NCBI GenBank assembly: GCA_965214055.1
Contig: OZ243931.1
Span: forward strand, 372,001 to 436,000
Source: WTGA01 sp965214055
Lineage (GTDB): Bacteria; Pseudomonadota; Gammaproteobacteria; Arenicellales; Poriferihabitantaceae
Reading direction: 5' to 3'
Length of the DNA: 64,000 bases
In this document: one piece after another, positions 35,806 to 44,774 of the stretch
Position numbering within the stretch: the stretch's first letter is position 1
How the letters are laid out: each line of letters opens with the position of its first letter
Notes under the pieces: model-generated
Databases searched by the model: none
What the model was told of the DNA's origin: nothing
Seen by the model: the letters and a program-made list of their open reading frames with translations, nothing else
Translations under genes and position numbers: made by a program

Positions 35806-37021
35806 GGTCGCCTTCCAGCAACACCCATCCCTCCTCTTTGTTTTCCGTGGATGCCGCCGCTTTTTTCATATACCGCAATGCCTGGTCGTTATCACCCATT
35901 TGCTCCAGCAACCCCGCGTAATCCAGGTTCACCTCGGTTCTGGCACCGGCCTCAATCGCCCTTTCGAAGAACTCCTTGGACTGCTTGAAATCATTGTTCA
36001 ACCGGTGCAGCTTCGCCAGGCTGTGAAGCAGGTCTGCATTGTCCGGATGTTTTTTCAGAAACGATTCGGCCAATTCAATCTGGTATTTCAAAAAGGGGCT
36101 GTGAATATTGCCGTACAGATAAATCAGTTCATTGTCAAACTTCCGGTTCAACACCGGACGCAGGATTTTTTCGGCTTCCTTGTGTTGACCGGCCCGAAGA
36201 AGCTGATTGACATAACTGGCCACTATCTGAGGGTCTTTTTTCCTTGCTTTCGGCAGGGAATTCCAGGGATGGGGGAGCACATCGGCATCTCCCTGCAGCA
36301 ATGCAGGGGAGTCAACCATATTGTCAAAGGCCACCTGTTCCCGAAGCAACAGCTCCTCTTCAGGCAGGGCTTTCAGTTTTGCGGCCACGGGGAGGACCTG
36401 CATCAGCGAAGACCAGTCTCCCAGTTCCTTGTAAACATCCATCAGCAACCTGACCACTGAGACATTCCCCGGCTTGTATTTTCTGAGGCTCTCAAGACAG
36501 TTCCTGGATTCGGCGAACTCCCCGCCCTGAAACAGCAACCGTGCCCGGGTAAGATTAACCGCCAACTGCTGGTCAGGATGGCTTTTGAGCGCGTTGTCCA
36601 GGTACCGGTTTCGCCGGTCCAGGCTTCCCTGTTGGTGCGCGGCATAGGCTGCCCCAAGGTAGTTCATCAGGGGAGCCTTGTTGTGGCTCAACTTTTTCAG
36701 CAGGGATTTCTCTGCCTTTGGCCAGTTTCCTTCAATCAGGCCGGCATAGCCCAGCATGGTGGATTTCTGCGCCATCTTTTCACCACTGGAATTCCTCCAT
36801 GCTTTCAACCGCCCGGGGGCACGAAAAATACCGCCCACGAAATTGATCACCAGGTACAGGAGCACGAACCCCAGAAACAGAATCATCAAAAACATCAACA
36901 ATGGCAACCGCACCACATAGGGTTCCCGGGACAGCACCACGTACCCCGGGTCTTCCATGGCAAGCGACCCCAGCCCAACGGCAATGGCCAATGTGATGAA
37001 AATGGTTAATAAAAGCTTCAT
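35768..37021 (-). CDS. hemY: HemY, TPR membrane protein of the heme cluster
   Basis: A 417-residue inner-membrane protein with two N-terminal hydrophobic segments (about residues 2-20 and 40-65) and a HemY_N domain (GYVVLSREPYVVRLPLLMFLMILFLGFVLLYLVINFVGG). A long tetratricopeptide-like helical domain follows (GLIEGNWPKAEKSLLKKL, GNVSVVRLLMDVYKELGDW, NADLLHSLAKLHRLNNDFKQSKEFFERAI). Its exact role is unresolved although it is conserved next to hemX and hemCD. It is unrelated to protoporphyrinogen oxidase HemY of Gram-positives. Confidence 0.9.
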   Translation of the reverse strand: MKLLLTIFITLAIAVGLGSLAMEDPGYVVLSREPYVVRLPLLMFLMILFLGFVLLYLVINFVGGIFRAPGRLKAWRNSSGEKMAQKSTMLGYAGLIEGNWPKAEKSLLKKLSHNKAPLMNYLGAAYAAHQQGSLDRRNRYLDNALKSHPDQQLAVNLTRARLLFQGGEFAESRNCLESLRKYKPGNVSVVRLLMDVYKELGDWSSLMQVLPVAAKLKALPEEELLLREQVAFDNMVDSPALLQGDADVLPHPWNSLPKARKKDPQIVASYVNQLLRAGQHKEAEKILRPVLNRKFDNELIYLYGNIHSPFLKYQIELAESFLKKHPDNADLLHSLAKLHRLNNDFKQSKEFFERAIEAGARTEVNLDYAGLLEQMGDNDQALRYMKKAAASTENKEEGWVLLEGDHEKTKAIMPAVR

Positions 37022-37038
37022 GATTTCTTTTTCCGGGA

Positions 37039-38412
37039 TCAGCCCTGGTCACGCATTTTCTGCCTGAGCAGGTTCAGGGAACCGGAGATATCCGGCAATA
37101 CCGACCGTGGGGACTGGGATGCAATCTCATCCAGCCTGGACAACCAGCGGCGGGTGGCCTCGGACTCGAGATCGAAGTTTCCTTCCACCCACTTCCTGGC
37201 CAGGGCAATCCGTTCCTCGAACAGGTCCGGATTCTGCCGAAGAAAGGCAATCTGGGACGAGTCCAGGATCAGCCTGCCCTTGGTATAAATCAATTGCCGG
37301 ATTTCAGCAGAGACCACCGGATTGATGGCTTCCCCGCTTTTTTCCACCTGTATCATATCCCCCAGACTCGCCAGCAACGTGGTGGCCGCATGGACCACGG
37401 GCTGGAAAAGCTGGTCCGTTCCGGTGAGTTCCTGACCGGAGCCGTCATCTTTCAATTCGTTGGGTTCCGGTTCGGATGGTGCCGGACCGGATGATGCCGG
37501 GCCATGCAGGTCTCCCGCCAGATCCAGGTCTCCGAGGGTATCGGACAAAGTCGAAATGGCGGACAGAACTCCGGCGATATCGATCTCCTGGACGTTCTCA
37601 AGCTCGGATATTTCCCCGTCCAGTAACCGCCGTACTTCCAAGAAGCGCGGGTCCCCCTGCTCCTGCAACCGGTCGTCCGCAATTTCCAGGGCTTTTTTTG
37701 CCAGCACCGGATCTCCGGCGAACTGCAACCGCTGATTCGCGATGAAGATAAGCTGCTCCACCTCCTCCAGGGTCCAGCTGTCCAGGCCGCGTCCAAGTTC
37801 CGACCGGAGTTGTACTATGGAATCCGACAATGCGCTGAACTCCTGCCGAAAATCCTCCATCTGGGCCTGGAACCCCTTCTCAGAGTTCCTGATTTGCTGT
37901 TGAACCTCTGAATCCTTCCCCGCCAGTTCGCTTCGAATCGTCCGCAACTGCTGACTGAAATTGTCTTCAGCCTGGGTCACCTGATTTTTCAGAAGACTGA
38001 TCTGGCCGACAAGGTCTGCCTGCAACGTATCGAAATTTTCCACCCGCTGTTCGAGCAGGCTGACCCGGTTGACCTGGTCTTGCGCGCTGGTTTTTGTCTG
38101 GACTGTGGAGACATACCACCCATAGCCCCCGACTCCCAACGCCACCACCCCCAGGCACAATGCTGTCCAGGATACGCCGGAAGTACCCCCGCTCCTTCCC
38201 CGGGTATGATGTCCAGGGTCCACCGGTCCGGCGGGAACATTGCCGGGGCTTCCTTCCCCGGTGCCCGGGGTTGCCGATGAACCGGAGCCCGATGGAGCCG
38301 CTGCCCCCACTTTATCCGGCCCCTTTTTTCTGGCGGTTTTTTTTTTCGTCGTTTTCTTCTGACTCCCTGTCGCTGCCTTTTGAACTGGATTACTCTCGGA
38401 TTCAACCACCAT
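37039..38412 (-). CDS. hemX: HemX, membrane protein with coiled coil
   Basis: About 457 residues. The cytoplasmic N-terminus is Lys/Ala/Pro/Gly-rich (KKTTKKKTARKKG), followed by a single membrane segment (SWTALCLGVVALGVGGYGWYVST, near residue 90). A long coiled coil comes next (NRVSLLEQRVENFDTLQADLVGQISLLKNQVTQAEDNFSQQLRTI) and then a helical periplasmic domain. It was once thought to be uroporphyrinogen-III methyltransferase, but this branch lacks that domain. It lies between hemD and hemY. The ATG at 38412 (MVVESESN) is preferred to a GTG four codons earlier. Confidence 0.88.
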   Translation of the reverse strand: MVVESESNPVQKAATGSQKKTTKKKTARKKGPDKVGAAAPSGSGSSATPGTGEGSPGNVPAGPVDPGHHTRGRSGGTSGVSWTALCLGVVALGVGGYGWYVSTVQTKTSAQDQVNRVSLLEQRVENFDTLQADLVGQISLLKNQVTQAEDNFSQQLRTIRSELAGKDSEVQQQIRNSEKGFQAQMEDFRQEFSALSDSIVQLRSELGRGLDSWTLEEVEQLIFIANQRLQFAGDPVLAKKALEIADDRLQEQGDPRFLEVRRLLDGEISELENVQEIDIAGVLSAISTLSDTLGDLDLAGDLHGPASSGPAPSEPEPNELKDDGSGQELTGTDQLFQPVVHAATTLLASLGDMIQVEKSGEAINPVVSAEIRQLIYTKGRLILDSSQIAFLRQNPDLFEERIALARKWVEGNFDLESEATRRWLSRLDEIASQSPRSVLPDISGSLNLLRQKMRDQG

Positions 38413-38446
38413 TATTTCCCGCACGGTTATTTATGTTCGTACAATC

Positions 38447-39295
38447 CTACCCCAAGCCGGGAAGTTTGTCATGGCCTGGATATTTCCCCCCGACCGGTGA
38501 GCCCGATGCCGGGCGTTTTCCGTCACAGGCCAGGCTGACCGCCTCCACGACCCCAGTTTCCCCGGTGTTTTCTGCAACGAAGACCTCTTTGATTCCGTTT
38601 CGTCGGCAGGTCCGGGCAATCCGGCTGCTGATTGTGACAACGGGGGTCTCCTCCAGCAACCCGCGGTTCGCCTCCCCCAGCAATTCAACCAGGGCATCGA
38701 GGATGGAAATACTGGTGATCAACACACAGTGTATCGGATTGGCGACCCACTGCTCCAGAACCGGGGAGATTGAATGGGTGGTCGTGGAACGCGTGTAGGC
38801 AGCCACATATTGAACCTGTGCGCCCAGTTTTTCCAGTTCCCGGCCGAGGAATTCCCGGCCGTCCTGTCCCCGTACAATGGTGACATTTTTCCCGTTCACG
38901 TCAAAATCACCCAACGCCTCAAGCAGTCCTTCGCTGTTCATCCGCCTGTCCGGCACAAAATCCACGCAAAGCCCTGAGGATTCACTGCGTGCGAGGGTCC
39001 CGGGGCCCACTGCTGCAATCCGGGTTCCCCTGGAAAGACCGGCTCCCCGGACCTGTTGTCTGCGGACAAACCCCTCCACCGCCGGGACGCTGACAAAAAT
39101 CAAGAGGTCAACGGAATCGATCTCATCCAGGCAACGGTCCAACCCGGTGCAATTCCGGATTTCGCCGATATCGATGACCGGAAACACGATGGCATGGCCG
39201 CCGCAGGCTTCAATCGCCTTGGCGACCGCCTCTCCCCGGGGCCTGGGCCTGGGAACCAGAACTGAACAGCCGTAAAGGGAGGGTCTAGGACTCAT
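38447..39295 (-). CDS. hemD: Uroporphyrinogen-III synthase
   Basis: Cyclises hydroxymethylbilane with inversion of ring D. The 282-residue product starts MSPRPSLYGCSVLVPRPRPRGEAVAKAIEACGG. HemD is poorly conserved; the recognisable parts are FVSVPAVEGFVRR, RIAAVGPGTLARSESSG, and the C-terminal VTISSRIARTCRRNGIKEVFVAEN. The chosen ATG overlaps the 3' end of hemC by 11 bases, consistent with the hemC-hemD-hemX-hemY operon. Confidence 0.92.
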   Translation of the reverse strand: MSPRPSLYGCSVLVPRPRPRGEAVAKAIEACGGHAIVFPVIDIGEIRNCTGLDRCLDEIDSVDLLIFVSVPAVEGFVRRQQVRGAGLSRGTRIAAVGPGTLARSESSGLCVDFVPDRRMNSEGLLEALGDFDVNGKNVTIVRGQDGREFLGRELEKLGAQVQYVAAYTRSTTTHSISPVLEQWVANPIHCVLITSISILDALVELLGEANRGLLEETPVVTISSRIARTCRRNGIKEVFVAENTGETGVVEAVSLACDGKRPASGSPVGGKYPGHDKLPGLG

Positions 39296-40214
39296 CCGCG
39301 TACACGGACTCCAGGATCCGGTTCGCTCCCTGTGCAATCAAATCCTCCGCCACTTCGATTCCAAGCTGGCGAGGCGCGGTCCGGGGCCCGGATTTTTCAC
39401 TGTACACGATCTGTGTTCCATCCGGTTTTCCGACCAGTGCACGCAACCTGATTTGCGTCCCCGCCAGTTCTGAAAAAATACCCACGGGAACATGGCATCC
39501 ACCCCCCAGCCGTGCATTGAGGGTACGTTCGCATTGCACCTGGATGGAGGCTTCCGGGTCATTCAACGGGGCAATCAGCTCGTTGACCCCGGCGTCTTCA
39601 GCACGGCATTCAATGCCGACGATCCCCTGGCCGATGGCGGGCAGACAGATTTCAGTGTCGATGGCCTGTTGAATCCGATGACCCAACCCGAGCCTTTTCA
39701 ACCCTGCCACGGCAAGAATAATGCCGTCATACTGACCTGAATCCAGTTTCGCCAGGCGTGTGTTCACATTGCCCCGAAGATTCACGAGACGCAGCTTCGG
39801 GTACCGGGCTCGAATCTGGCACTGCCGTCTCAGGCTGCAGGTCCCCAATACGGCATCCGCGGGCATCTCATCCAGGGATTGATACCGGTTGGAAACCAGC
39901 GCATCCCTGGGGTCTTCCCGGGGAAGAACCACCGGAATGTGCAGCCCCTCGGGAAGCGTGACGGTTACATCCTTCATTGAATGCACGGCCATGTCAATCT
40001 CCCCACCCAGCAGGGCCCATTCCAGTTCCTTCAAAAACAGCCCTTTGCCTCCGGCCTGGGACAGCGGAATATCCAGGGTCCGGTCCCCTTCTGAAACGAT
40101 CTCCACCAGCTCCACCTTGACATGGGGATGCTTCTCCAACACCCGCCTGCGCACAAAATTCGCCTGCCACAGGGCCAATTCGCTCTTTCTGGTTCCGATC
40201 CGAAGGGTTTTCAT
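39285..40214 (-). CDS. hemC: Porphobilinogen deaminase (hydroxymethylbilane synthase)
   Basis: Polymerises four porphobilinogens to hydroxymethylbilane. It is 309 residues, starting MKTLRIGTRKSELALWQANFVRRRL-like. The dipyrromethane cofactor cysteine is in ARLGGGCHVPVGIF (near residue 240). SMKDVTVTLPEGL and GTCSLRRQCQIRARYP are the family signatures. First gene of the leftward hemCDXY operon. The 205-base region upstream has no recognised features. Confidence 0.97.
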   Translation of the reverse strand: MKTLRIGTRKSELALWQANFVRRRVLEKHPHVKVELVEIVSEGDRTLDIPLSQAGGKGLFLKELEWALLGGEIDMAVHSMKDVTVTLPEGLHIPVVLPREDPRDALVSNRYQSLDEMPADAVLGTCSLRRQCQIRARYPKLRLVNLRGNVNTRLAKLDSGQYDGIILAVAGLKRLGLGHRIQQAIDTEICLPAIGQGIVGIECRAEDAGVNELIAPLNDPEASIQVQCERTLNARLGGGCHVPVGIFSELAGTQIRLRALVGKPDGTQIVYSEKSGPRTAPRQLGIEVAEDLIAQGANRILESVYADES

Positions 40215-40419
40215 CCCACCCGCTCCCCCTGCCTCACGAACCGCCCATGGGATTTTTCATGTCCGGCCAAACGACGGGGACCGGACCCGCCCGGCACACC
40301 CTGCAAAAGCCATTCAATGCCAAAGAGGGAGGAGCCCGGCACCGGGGATGAGCCAGGGGGGGGATTCTCCAGTCCACCATCCGCCGGGCAATGAAATACC
40401 GTCCCTGCCGGCGAACCCA

Positions 40420-41067
40420 TTACCCGCCTTTGGATATCTTGAGACGCAGGGTCTCGATCCCTTTTGCTGCCAGGCTTTTGTCGGCTTCAGCCATCTTGGC
40501 ATACGTGCTGTAGGGACCGAGTCTGACGCGATAAAAATCACCTCGGTCCTGTATGGTGACTTTTTGAATACTCGAAGACAAACCGGAAAAAGCCAGCTCG
40601 GCTTTCAGCCGTTCTGCATCCTTTCTGTTCTTGTAGGAGCCTGCCTGCAGCATGTAGGAATTCGTCCCATTCCCGGCCCCGGATGCGGCTGCCTCCGCAC
40701 CCGCCTTGGCAGCCACCCCGGCTTCCGGTGTCGTACTGTCGTCATTCGGCGGAGGGGGATCGGGCTGGGGTTGTCCCGAGGGAACCACCACCTCAATTTC
40801 GTGCAGTACCGTGTGAAAATCGTAAACAGGGGCCTGCTGAACCGGAAGGTCCTCCTTGCTTACGACCTGCGTGGCTTCATCCTCCTGTTTTGACTGGTCA
40901 ATCATCTGGCGTATCCCGGCACCGACCCCCCCATCCCCGGCCCGCATTCCCTGCCACAAAACCGTTGCCAGGGACCCGATGACCATTCCAGAGACCAGCA
41001 CCACCACACTGTGCAATGAGGATTTTTGAGCCGTGTTCTTTCTGCGTTGTCGTTTAGCTTGTGGCAT
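40420..41067 (-). CDS. SPOR-domain membrane protein (FtsN/DedD-like)
   Basis: A 215-residue protein with a basic cytoplasmic N-terminus (MPQAKRQRRKN), one membrane segment (HSVVVLVSGMVIGSLATVLWQG) and an acidic, Pro/Ala-rich linker. The C-terminal SPOR domain (SYMLQAGSYKNRKDAERLKAELAFSGLSSSIQKV...DFYRVRLGPYSTYAKMAEADKSLAAKGIETLRLK) binds denuded septal peptidoglycan. It follows argS, the usual position of an FtsN-like SPOR gene in Gammaproteobacteria. It may be the division protein FtsN, but the essential periplasmic helix of E. coli FtsN is not evident. Confidence 0.85.
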   Translation of the reverse strand: MPQAKRQRRKNTAQKSSLHSVVVLVSGMVIGSLATVLWQGMRAGDGGVGAGIRQMIDQSKQEDEATQVVSKEDLPVQQAPVYDFHTVLHEIEVVVPSGQPQPDPPPPNDDSTTPEAGVAAKAGAEAAASGAGNGTNSYMLQAGSYKNRKDAERLKAELAFSGLSSSIQKVTIQDRGDFYRVRLGPYSTYAKMAEADKSLAAKGIETLRLKISKGG

Positions 41068-41300
41068 GGGTCATCGTGTTCTGAAACAGCAATCGTTGAC
41101 CGATCTTTGCCACTTTCCTGTACGACCCCGGCGGGAGACCGGGAGCCCATGGAAAAGCGGTCAAATCGAGGGTGTTCAAGTCGCTTCAGTCAGGGTATAA
41201 ATTCTATCGCCTTGCGGCACCCGGTTTTTCCATTCCCGGCGGAACAAGGACCAAACCCGATTATAGTGAATTTCCGGTGAATTATCCGGTCAATCCCGGG

Positions 41301-43037
41301 TCACATTTGAACAGGTGCCCGCACTCCCAGGATGGCCAGGCCATTGGCCAGGACAATCCGGGTCGCATCAATGAGACCAAGCCGGGCCAGTCTCACCTTG
41401 GGTTCACTGGAAAGAAAGGGGTGGGCGTTATAGTACACGTGAAACGCGTTCGCCAGGTCCCGCAGATAATAGGCGATCTGGTGAGGTTCACAGTTAGCCG
41501 CCGCCAGTTCAACCACTTCGGGGAACCGGGACAGGGATTTCAACAGATCCATTTCCTGGGGTTCGGTGAGCAGGTCATACTCGGCAACGGAGTCCTCCAG
41601 GGTGGGCATCTCTTTCTCTTCAAGCAGCCTGAATACACTGGATATTCTTGCATGGGCATACTGGATATAGTAGACCGGGTTGTCTGAGGATTGGGATTTC
41701 GCCAATTCGATATCAAAATCCATGTGCTGGTCTGCCTTTCTCATGACATAGAAAAAACGCGCCGCATCATTCCCCACTTCCTCCCGGAGTTCTCTCAGGG
41801 TGACGAAGTCTCCACTGCGCGTGGACATCGATATCTTTTCCTGGTTCCGGTACAGGACGGCGAACTGGACTGTCAGGAATTTCAATCGTTCCGGTGCATT
41901 GCCCAGGGCCTCGAATGACGCATAAATTCTCTGTATATAGCCATGGTGGTCGGACCCGAATATATTGATGATGTGATGGAATCCCCGCTCTGCCTTGTTA
42001 TAGTGATAGGCAATGTCCGAGGCAAAATAGGTATGCACCCCATTGGCCCGCACCACCACCCGGTCTTTTTCGTCCCCGAAATCCGTTGCCCGAAACCATT
42101 TCGCGCCATCCTTTTCGTAGATATGCCCGTTTTCTTCCAGGGTGCGGATTGAGCTTTCGATGTCGCCATTGACAAAGAGACTGCGTTCCGAGAACCATTT
42201 CTGAAAGACTACCCCGAATTCTTCCAGGTCCTGGCGGATGTCCCGAACCATGGCATCCAGGGTCCAGTCAAAGATCACCGCATATTCTTCGCCCAGCAGC
42301 TTTTTGCATCGACTGATCAAGGCATCAAGATGCGATTCCGGTTCCCCGGGAAGGTCGCTGAACAGCCCGGAAGTGCCGCTGCAATAGGCATCTTCCCTGG
42401 TTTCCCGGAGCGTTTCAGCCATTTCCCGGACATACCCGCCCTGGTAGCCGTTGGACGGAAACTCCACGGTTTCACCACACAGCTCCAGATACCTCAGCCA
42501 GACGCTCAATGTCAGGATATCCATCTGCCTGCCGGCATCGTTCAGGTAATATTCACTGCAGGTCTGAAATCCGGCGGCGCTGAGCACCCGGGCCAGAGCA
42601 TCCCCGAAGGCCGCCCCCCGACCATGACCGACATGCAAAGGCCCGGTGGGATTGGTTGAAACGAACTCCAGCAGAACGGTTTTACCTTCCCCCGCATTGC
42701 TTTTTCCATAGGCATGGTCCTGTTGCCGGATTTGTTCGATCAGATTGAGGTACGCCGACCGGGTCAGATGAAAATTGATGAATCCCGGCCCGGCAATCTC
42801 CACTTTTTCCACCTCCCGGGAAGTCGGGATCGCAGACACCAGTTTTTCAGCGAGTTCCCGGGGCGTGGTATTCGCGGGTTTCGCCAGTTTCAGGGCGACG
42901 TTCGTGGCGAAATCACCGTGGCCGACATCCCGGGTCCGCTCCACGTGGAGGTCATAGACCACCGAATCGTCCACTACTCCCTGTTCGCACAGCCCACGCA
43001 TCCCCTGATGGAGAAGCTGAACGATGGTATTTTTCAT
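41301..43037 (-). CDS. argS: Arginyl-tRNA synthetase
   Basis: Class I synthetase that charges tRNA-Arg. It is 578 residues. The N-terminal Add1 domain is followed by the HIGH-equivalent FVSTNPTGPLHVGHGRGAAFGD and the KMSKS-like region KISMSTRSGDFVTL (canonical Lys replaced, as in many ArgS). The DALR anticodon-binding C-terminal domain includes LANAFHVYYNAHPFL. It is read leftward ahead of the SPOR gene, 233 bases away. Confidence 0.97.
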   Translation of the reverse strand: MKNTIVQLLHQGMRGLCEQGVVDDSVVYDLHVERTRDVGHGDFATNVALKLAKPANTTPRELAEKLVSAIPTSREVEKVEIAGPGFINFHLTRSAYLNLIEQIRQQDHAYGKSNAGEGKTVLLEFVSTNPTGPLHVGHGRGAAFGDALARVLSAAGFQTCSEYYLNDAGRQMDILTLSVWLRYLELCGETVEFPSNGYQGGYVREMAETLRETREDAYCSGTSGLFSDLPGEPESHLDALISRCKKLLGEEYAVIFDWTLDAMVRDIRQDLEEFGVVFQKWFSERSLFVNGDIESSIRTLEENGHIYEKDGAKWFRATDFGDEKDRVVVRANGVHTYFASDIAYHYNKAERGFHHIINIFGSDHHGYIQRIYASFEALGNAPERLKFLTVQFAVLYRNQEKISMSTRSGDFVTLRELREEVGNDAARFFYVMRKADQHMDFDIELAKSQSSDNPVYYIQYAHARISSVFRLLEEKEMPTLEDSVAEYDLLTEPQEMDLLKSLSRFPEVVELAAANCEPHQIAYYLRDLANAFHVYYNAHPFLSSEPKVRLARLGLIDATRIVLANGLAILGVRAPVQM

Positions 43038-43190
43038 AGGCCAGACCTGAAGCTAAGGAATCAATGGGGCGCGATTGTACCTTTTGGCCGTTGCCAATGA
43101 CAGTGATAGAGTTGTTCAACGGAATACAATGGTATGGTACCTCCCCACTTCGCTGACGACATGAAACACGATAAAGCTGAACGACATGAA

Positions 43191-43567
43191 TCAGACCGAC
43201 CCAATAACCGGTCCGCTGTTTGTCATAGCTTTTGCCATTAGGTCAGGCACAATCCGCTGAATGCCTGCTTCCGATGTCTCAATGTCGTGCACTTCATCTG
43301 GAAAATTCAGCGTCGAATCATCAAAACCACCCGGCGGTCCCCCTGCACCACGGCCCGGTGGTTGGCCAATGGAACCACACAACGTTCCCGCAAGGTGGAA
43401 AACGGCTCCGTCCCCAAACGGGACCGGTTGAGTTTCATATCATCCCGAAGTGAGGGGCGGACCACACCATTAACTTCAGGATTACGAAACGCTGTCATTC
43501 CGGCATGGATTGGTTTGATCTCGATTTCTCCGTATCCACCACATCTTGCCCGGATGAGTGGCTGCAC
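43191..43567 (-). other. Possible decayed coding region
   Basis: Within the 657-base gap between argS and fbpA, one minus frame (from about 43500) reads RSRLGTEPFSTLRERCVVPLANHRAVVQGDRRVVLMIRR and stops at 43307. The next frame continues STLNFPDEVHDIETSEAGIQRIVPDLMAKAMTNSGPVIGSV. The join looks like a frameshift in one protein, but no family was recognised and it may be chance. The region immediately upstream of fbpA holds the Fur box. Confidence 0.25.
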
Positions 43568-43628
43568 ACTGGACGCTTTTCCGCCCCTCCCGGGCGGTCA
43601 CAAAGGATGAAAAATATTTTTAAACGCT

Positions 43629-43647
43629 ATTGCGAATCATTCTCAAT
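43629..43647 (+). promoter_or_regulatory. Fur box upstream of fbpABC
   Basis: The 19-base ATTGCGAATCATTCTCAAT is a near-perfect palindrome that fits the ferric uptake regulator operator (NATWAT-x-ATWATN pattern, with the common TGAGAATGATTC core on the opposite strand). It ends 47 bases before the fbpA start in AT-rich DNA, so it should overlap the promoter. Fur with Fe2+ would repress the iron transporter when iron is replete. Confidence 0.82.
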
Positions 43648-43694
43648 TAGATTACCATCCGTTGCCAGGTTCATTGCACTAACCGAATAATCCA

Positions 43695-44729
43695 ATGAAA
43701 AATACCGAAAAAAATGGTTTCACGTGGCTGCTGGCTGCCCTGATTCTGAGCATATCACCACTGATGGAAAGCCAGGCAGCGGAAGGAGAAGTCAACGTAT
43801 ATTCCTACCGGCAGCCACATCTCATGCAACCCCTGTTCGATGCCTTTACGGAGGATACGGGGACCGTGGTCAATGTGGTCTTTGCAAAGAAGGGGATGCT
43901 CGAAAAACTCCGCAGTGAAGGGGCCAACAGCCCTGCCGACCTGGTTTTCACGGTGGATATTGGCCGCCTGTCCGACATCAAGCGGGCCGGCCTGACCCAG
44001 GCAGTAGAATCGGAGGTCCTGGATTCCAATATCCCGGGAAACATGCGGGACCCGGACCGCCACTGGTACGGACTGACTTCCCGGGCACGCATCATTGTCG
44101 TTTCGAAAGACCGGGTGCAGGCGGGCGAGGTGACGCGCTATGAAGACCTGGCCGACCCCGGGCTGAAGGGACGACTGTGTACACGATCCGGAAAACATGC
44201 CTACATGGTTGCCCTGACGGCCTCAATGATTGCCCATCTTGGCCTGGACAGCGCTGAACAGTGGCTGGCCGGTTTGAAATCCAACCTGGCCCGAAAACCG
44301 GAGGGCAATGACCGCAGCCAGGTGAAGGCAATCAGGGAAGGCATCTGCGACATCGCGGTGATCAATCATTACTACATGTACAAGATGATTGTCGACCCCG
44401 AGCAAAAACCCTGGGCGGACGCCGTCAAAGTGATTTTTCCAAACCAGCAGGATCGCGGAACCCACATGAATATCAGCGGAATGGCCATGACTAAACATGC
44501 CCCCAACCGGGACAATGCACTGCAATTGATGGAGTTTCTCTCCACCGCCCGGGCTCAGGAAATGTATGCCCAGGTCAACGGAGAATATACGGTAAAACCC
44601 GGCATTCCGCTGGCGGACCCGGTAAAAGCCTGGGGGGATTTCAAGCGCGACGACCTGAACCTGATCGAGGTTGCCAACCACCGTGGGGAAGCGTCCAAAA
44701 TCGCAGACAGGGTGGGGTATAATGAATAG
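43695..44729 (+). CDS. fbpA: Ferric iron ABC transporter, periplasmic binding protein
   Basis: A 344-residue class II periplasmic binding protein (FbpA/IdiA/FutA family) that captures Fe3+. The signal peptide runs about residues 1-29 (WLLAALILSISPLMESQA). Mature sequence starts EGEVNVYSYRQPHLMQPLFDAF. The paired tyrosines in INHYYMYKM (near residue 225) are the typical Fe-coordinating Tyr-Tyr. Further blocks are NQQDRGTHMNISGMAMTKHAPN and DPVKAWGDFKRDDLNLIEVANH. First gene of the Fur-controlled operon. Confidence 0.95.
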   Translation: MKNTEKNGFTWLLAALILSISPLMESQAAEGEVNVYSYRQPHLMQPLFDAFTEDTGTVVNVVFAKKGMLEKLRSEGANSPADLVFTVDIGRLSDIKRAGLTQAVESEVLDSNIPGNMRDPDRHWYGLTSRARIIVVSKDRVQAGEVTRYEDLADPGLKGRLCTRSGKHAYMVALTASMIAHLGLDSAEQWLAGLKSNLARKPEGNDRSQVKAIREGICDIAVINHYYMYKMIVDPEQKPWADAVKVIFPNQQDRGTHMNISGMAMTKHAPNRDNALQLMEFLSTARAQEMYAQVNGEYTVKPGIPLADPVKAWGDFKRDDLNLIEVANHRGEASKIADRVGYNE

Positions 44730-44774
44730 CGTGCAGCACCCTCCTGCCTAATCAGGCCAAACGATTTCGACATC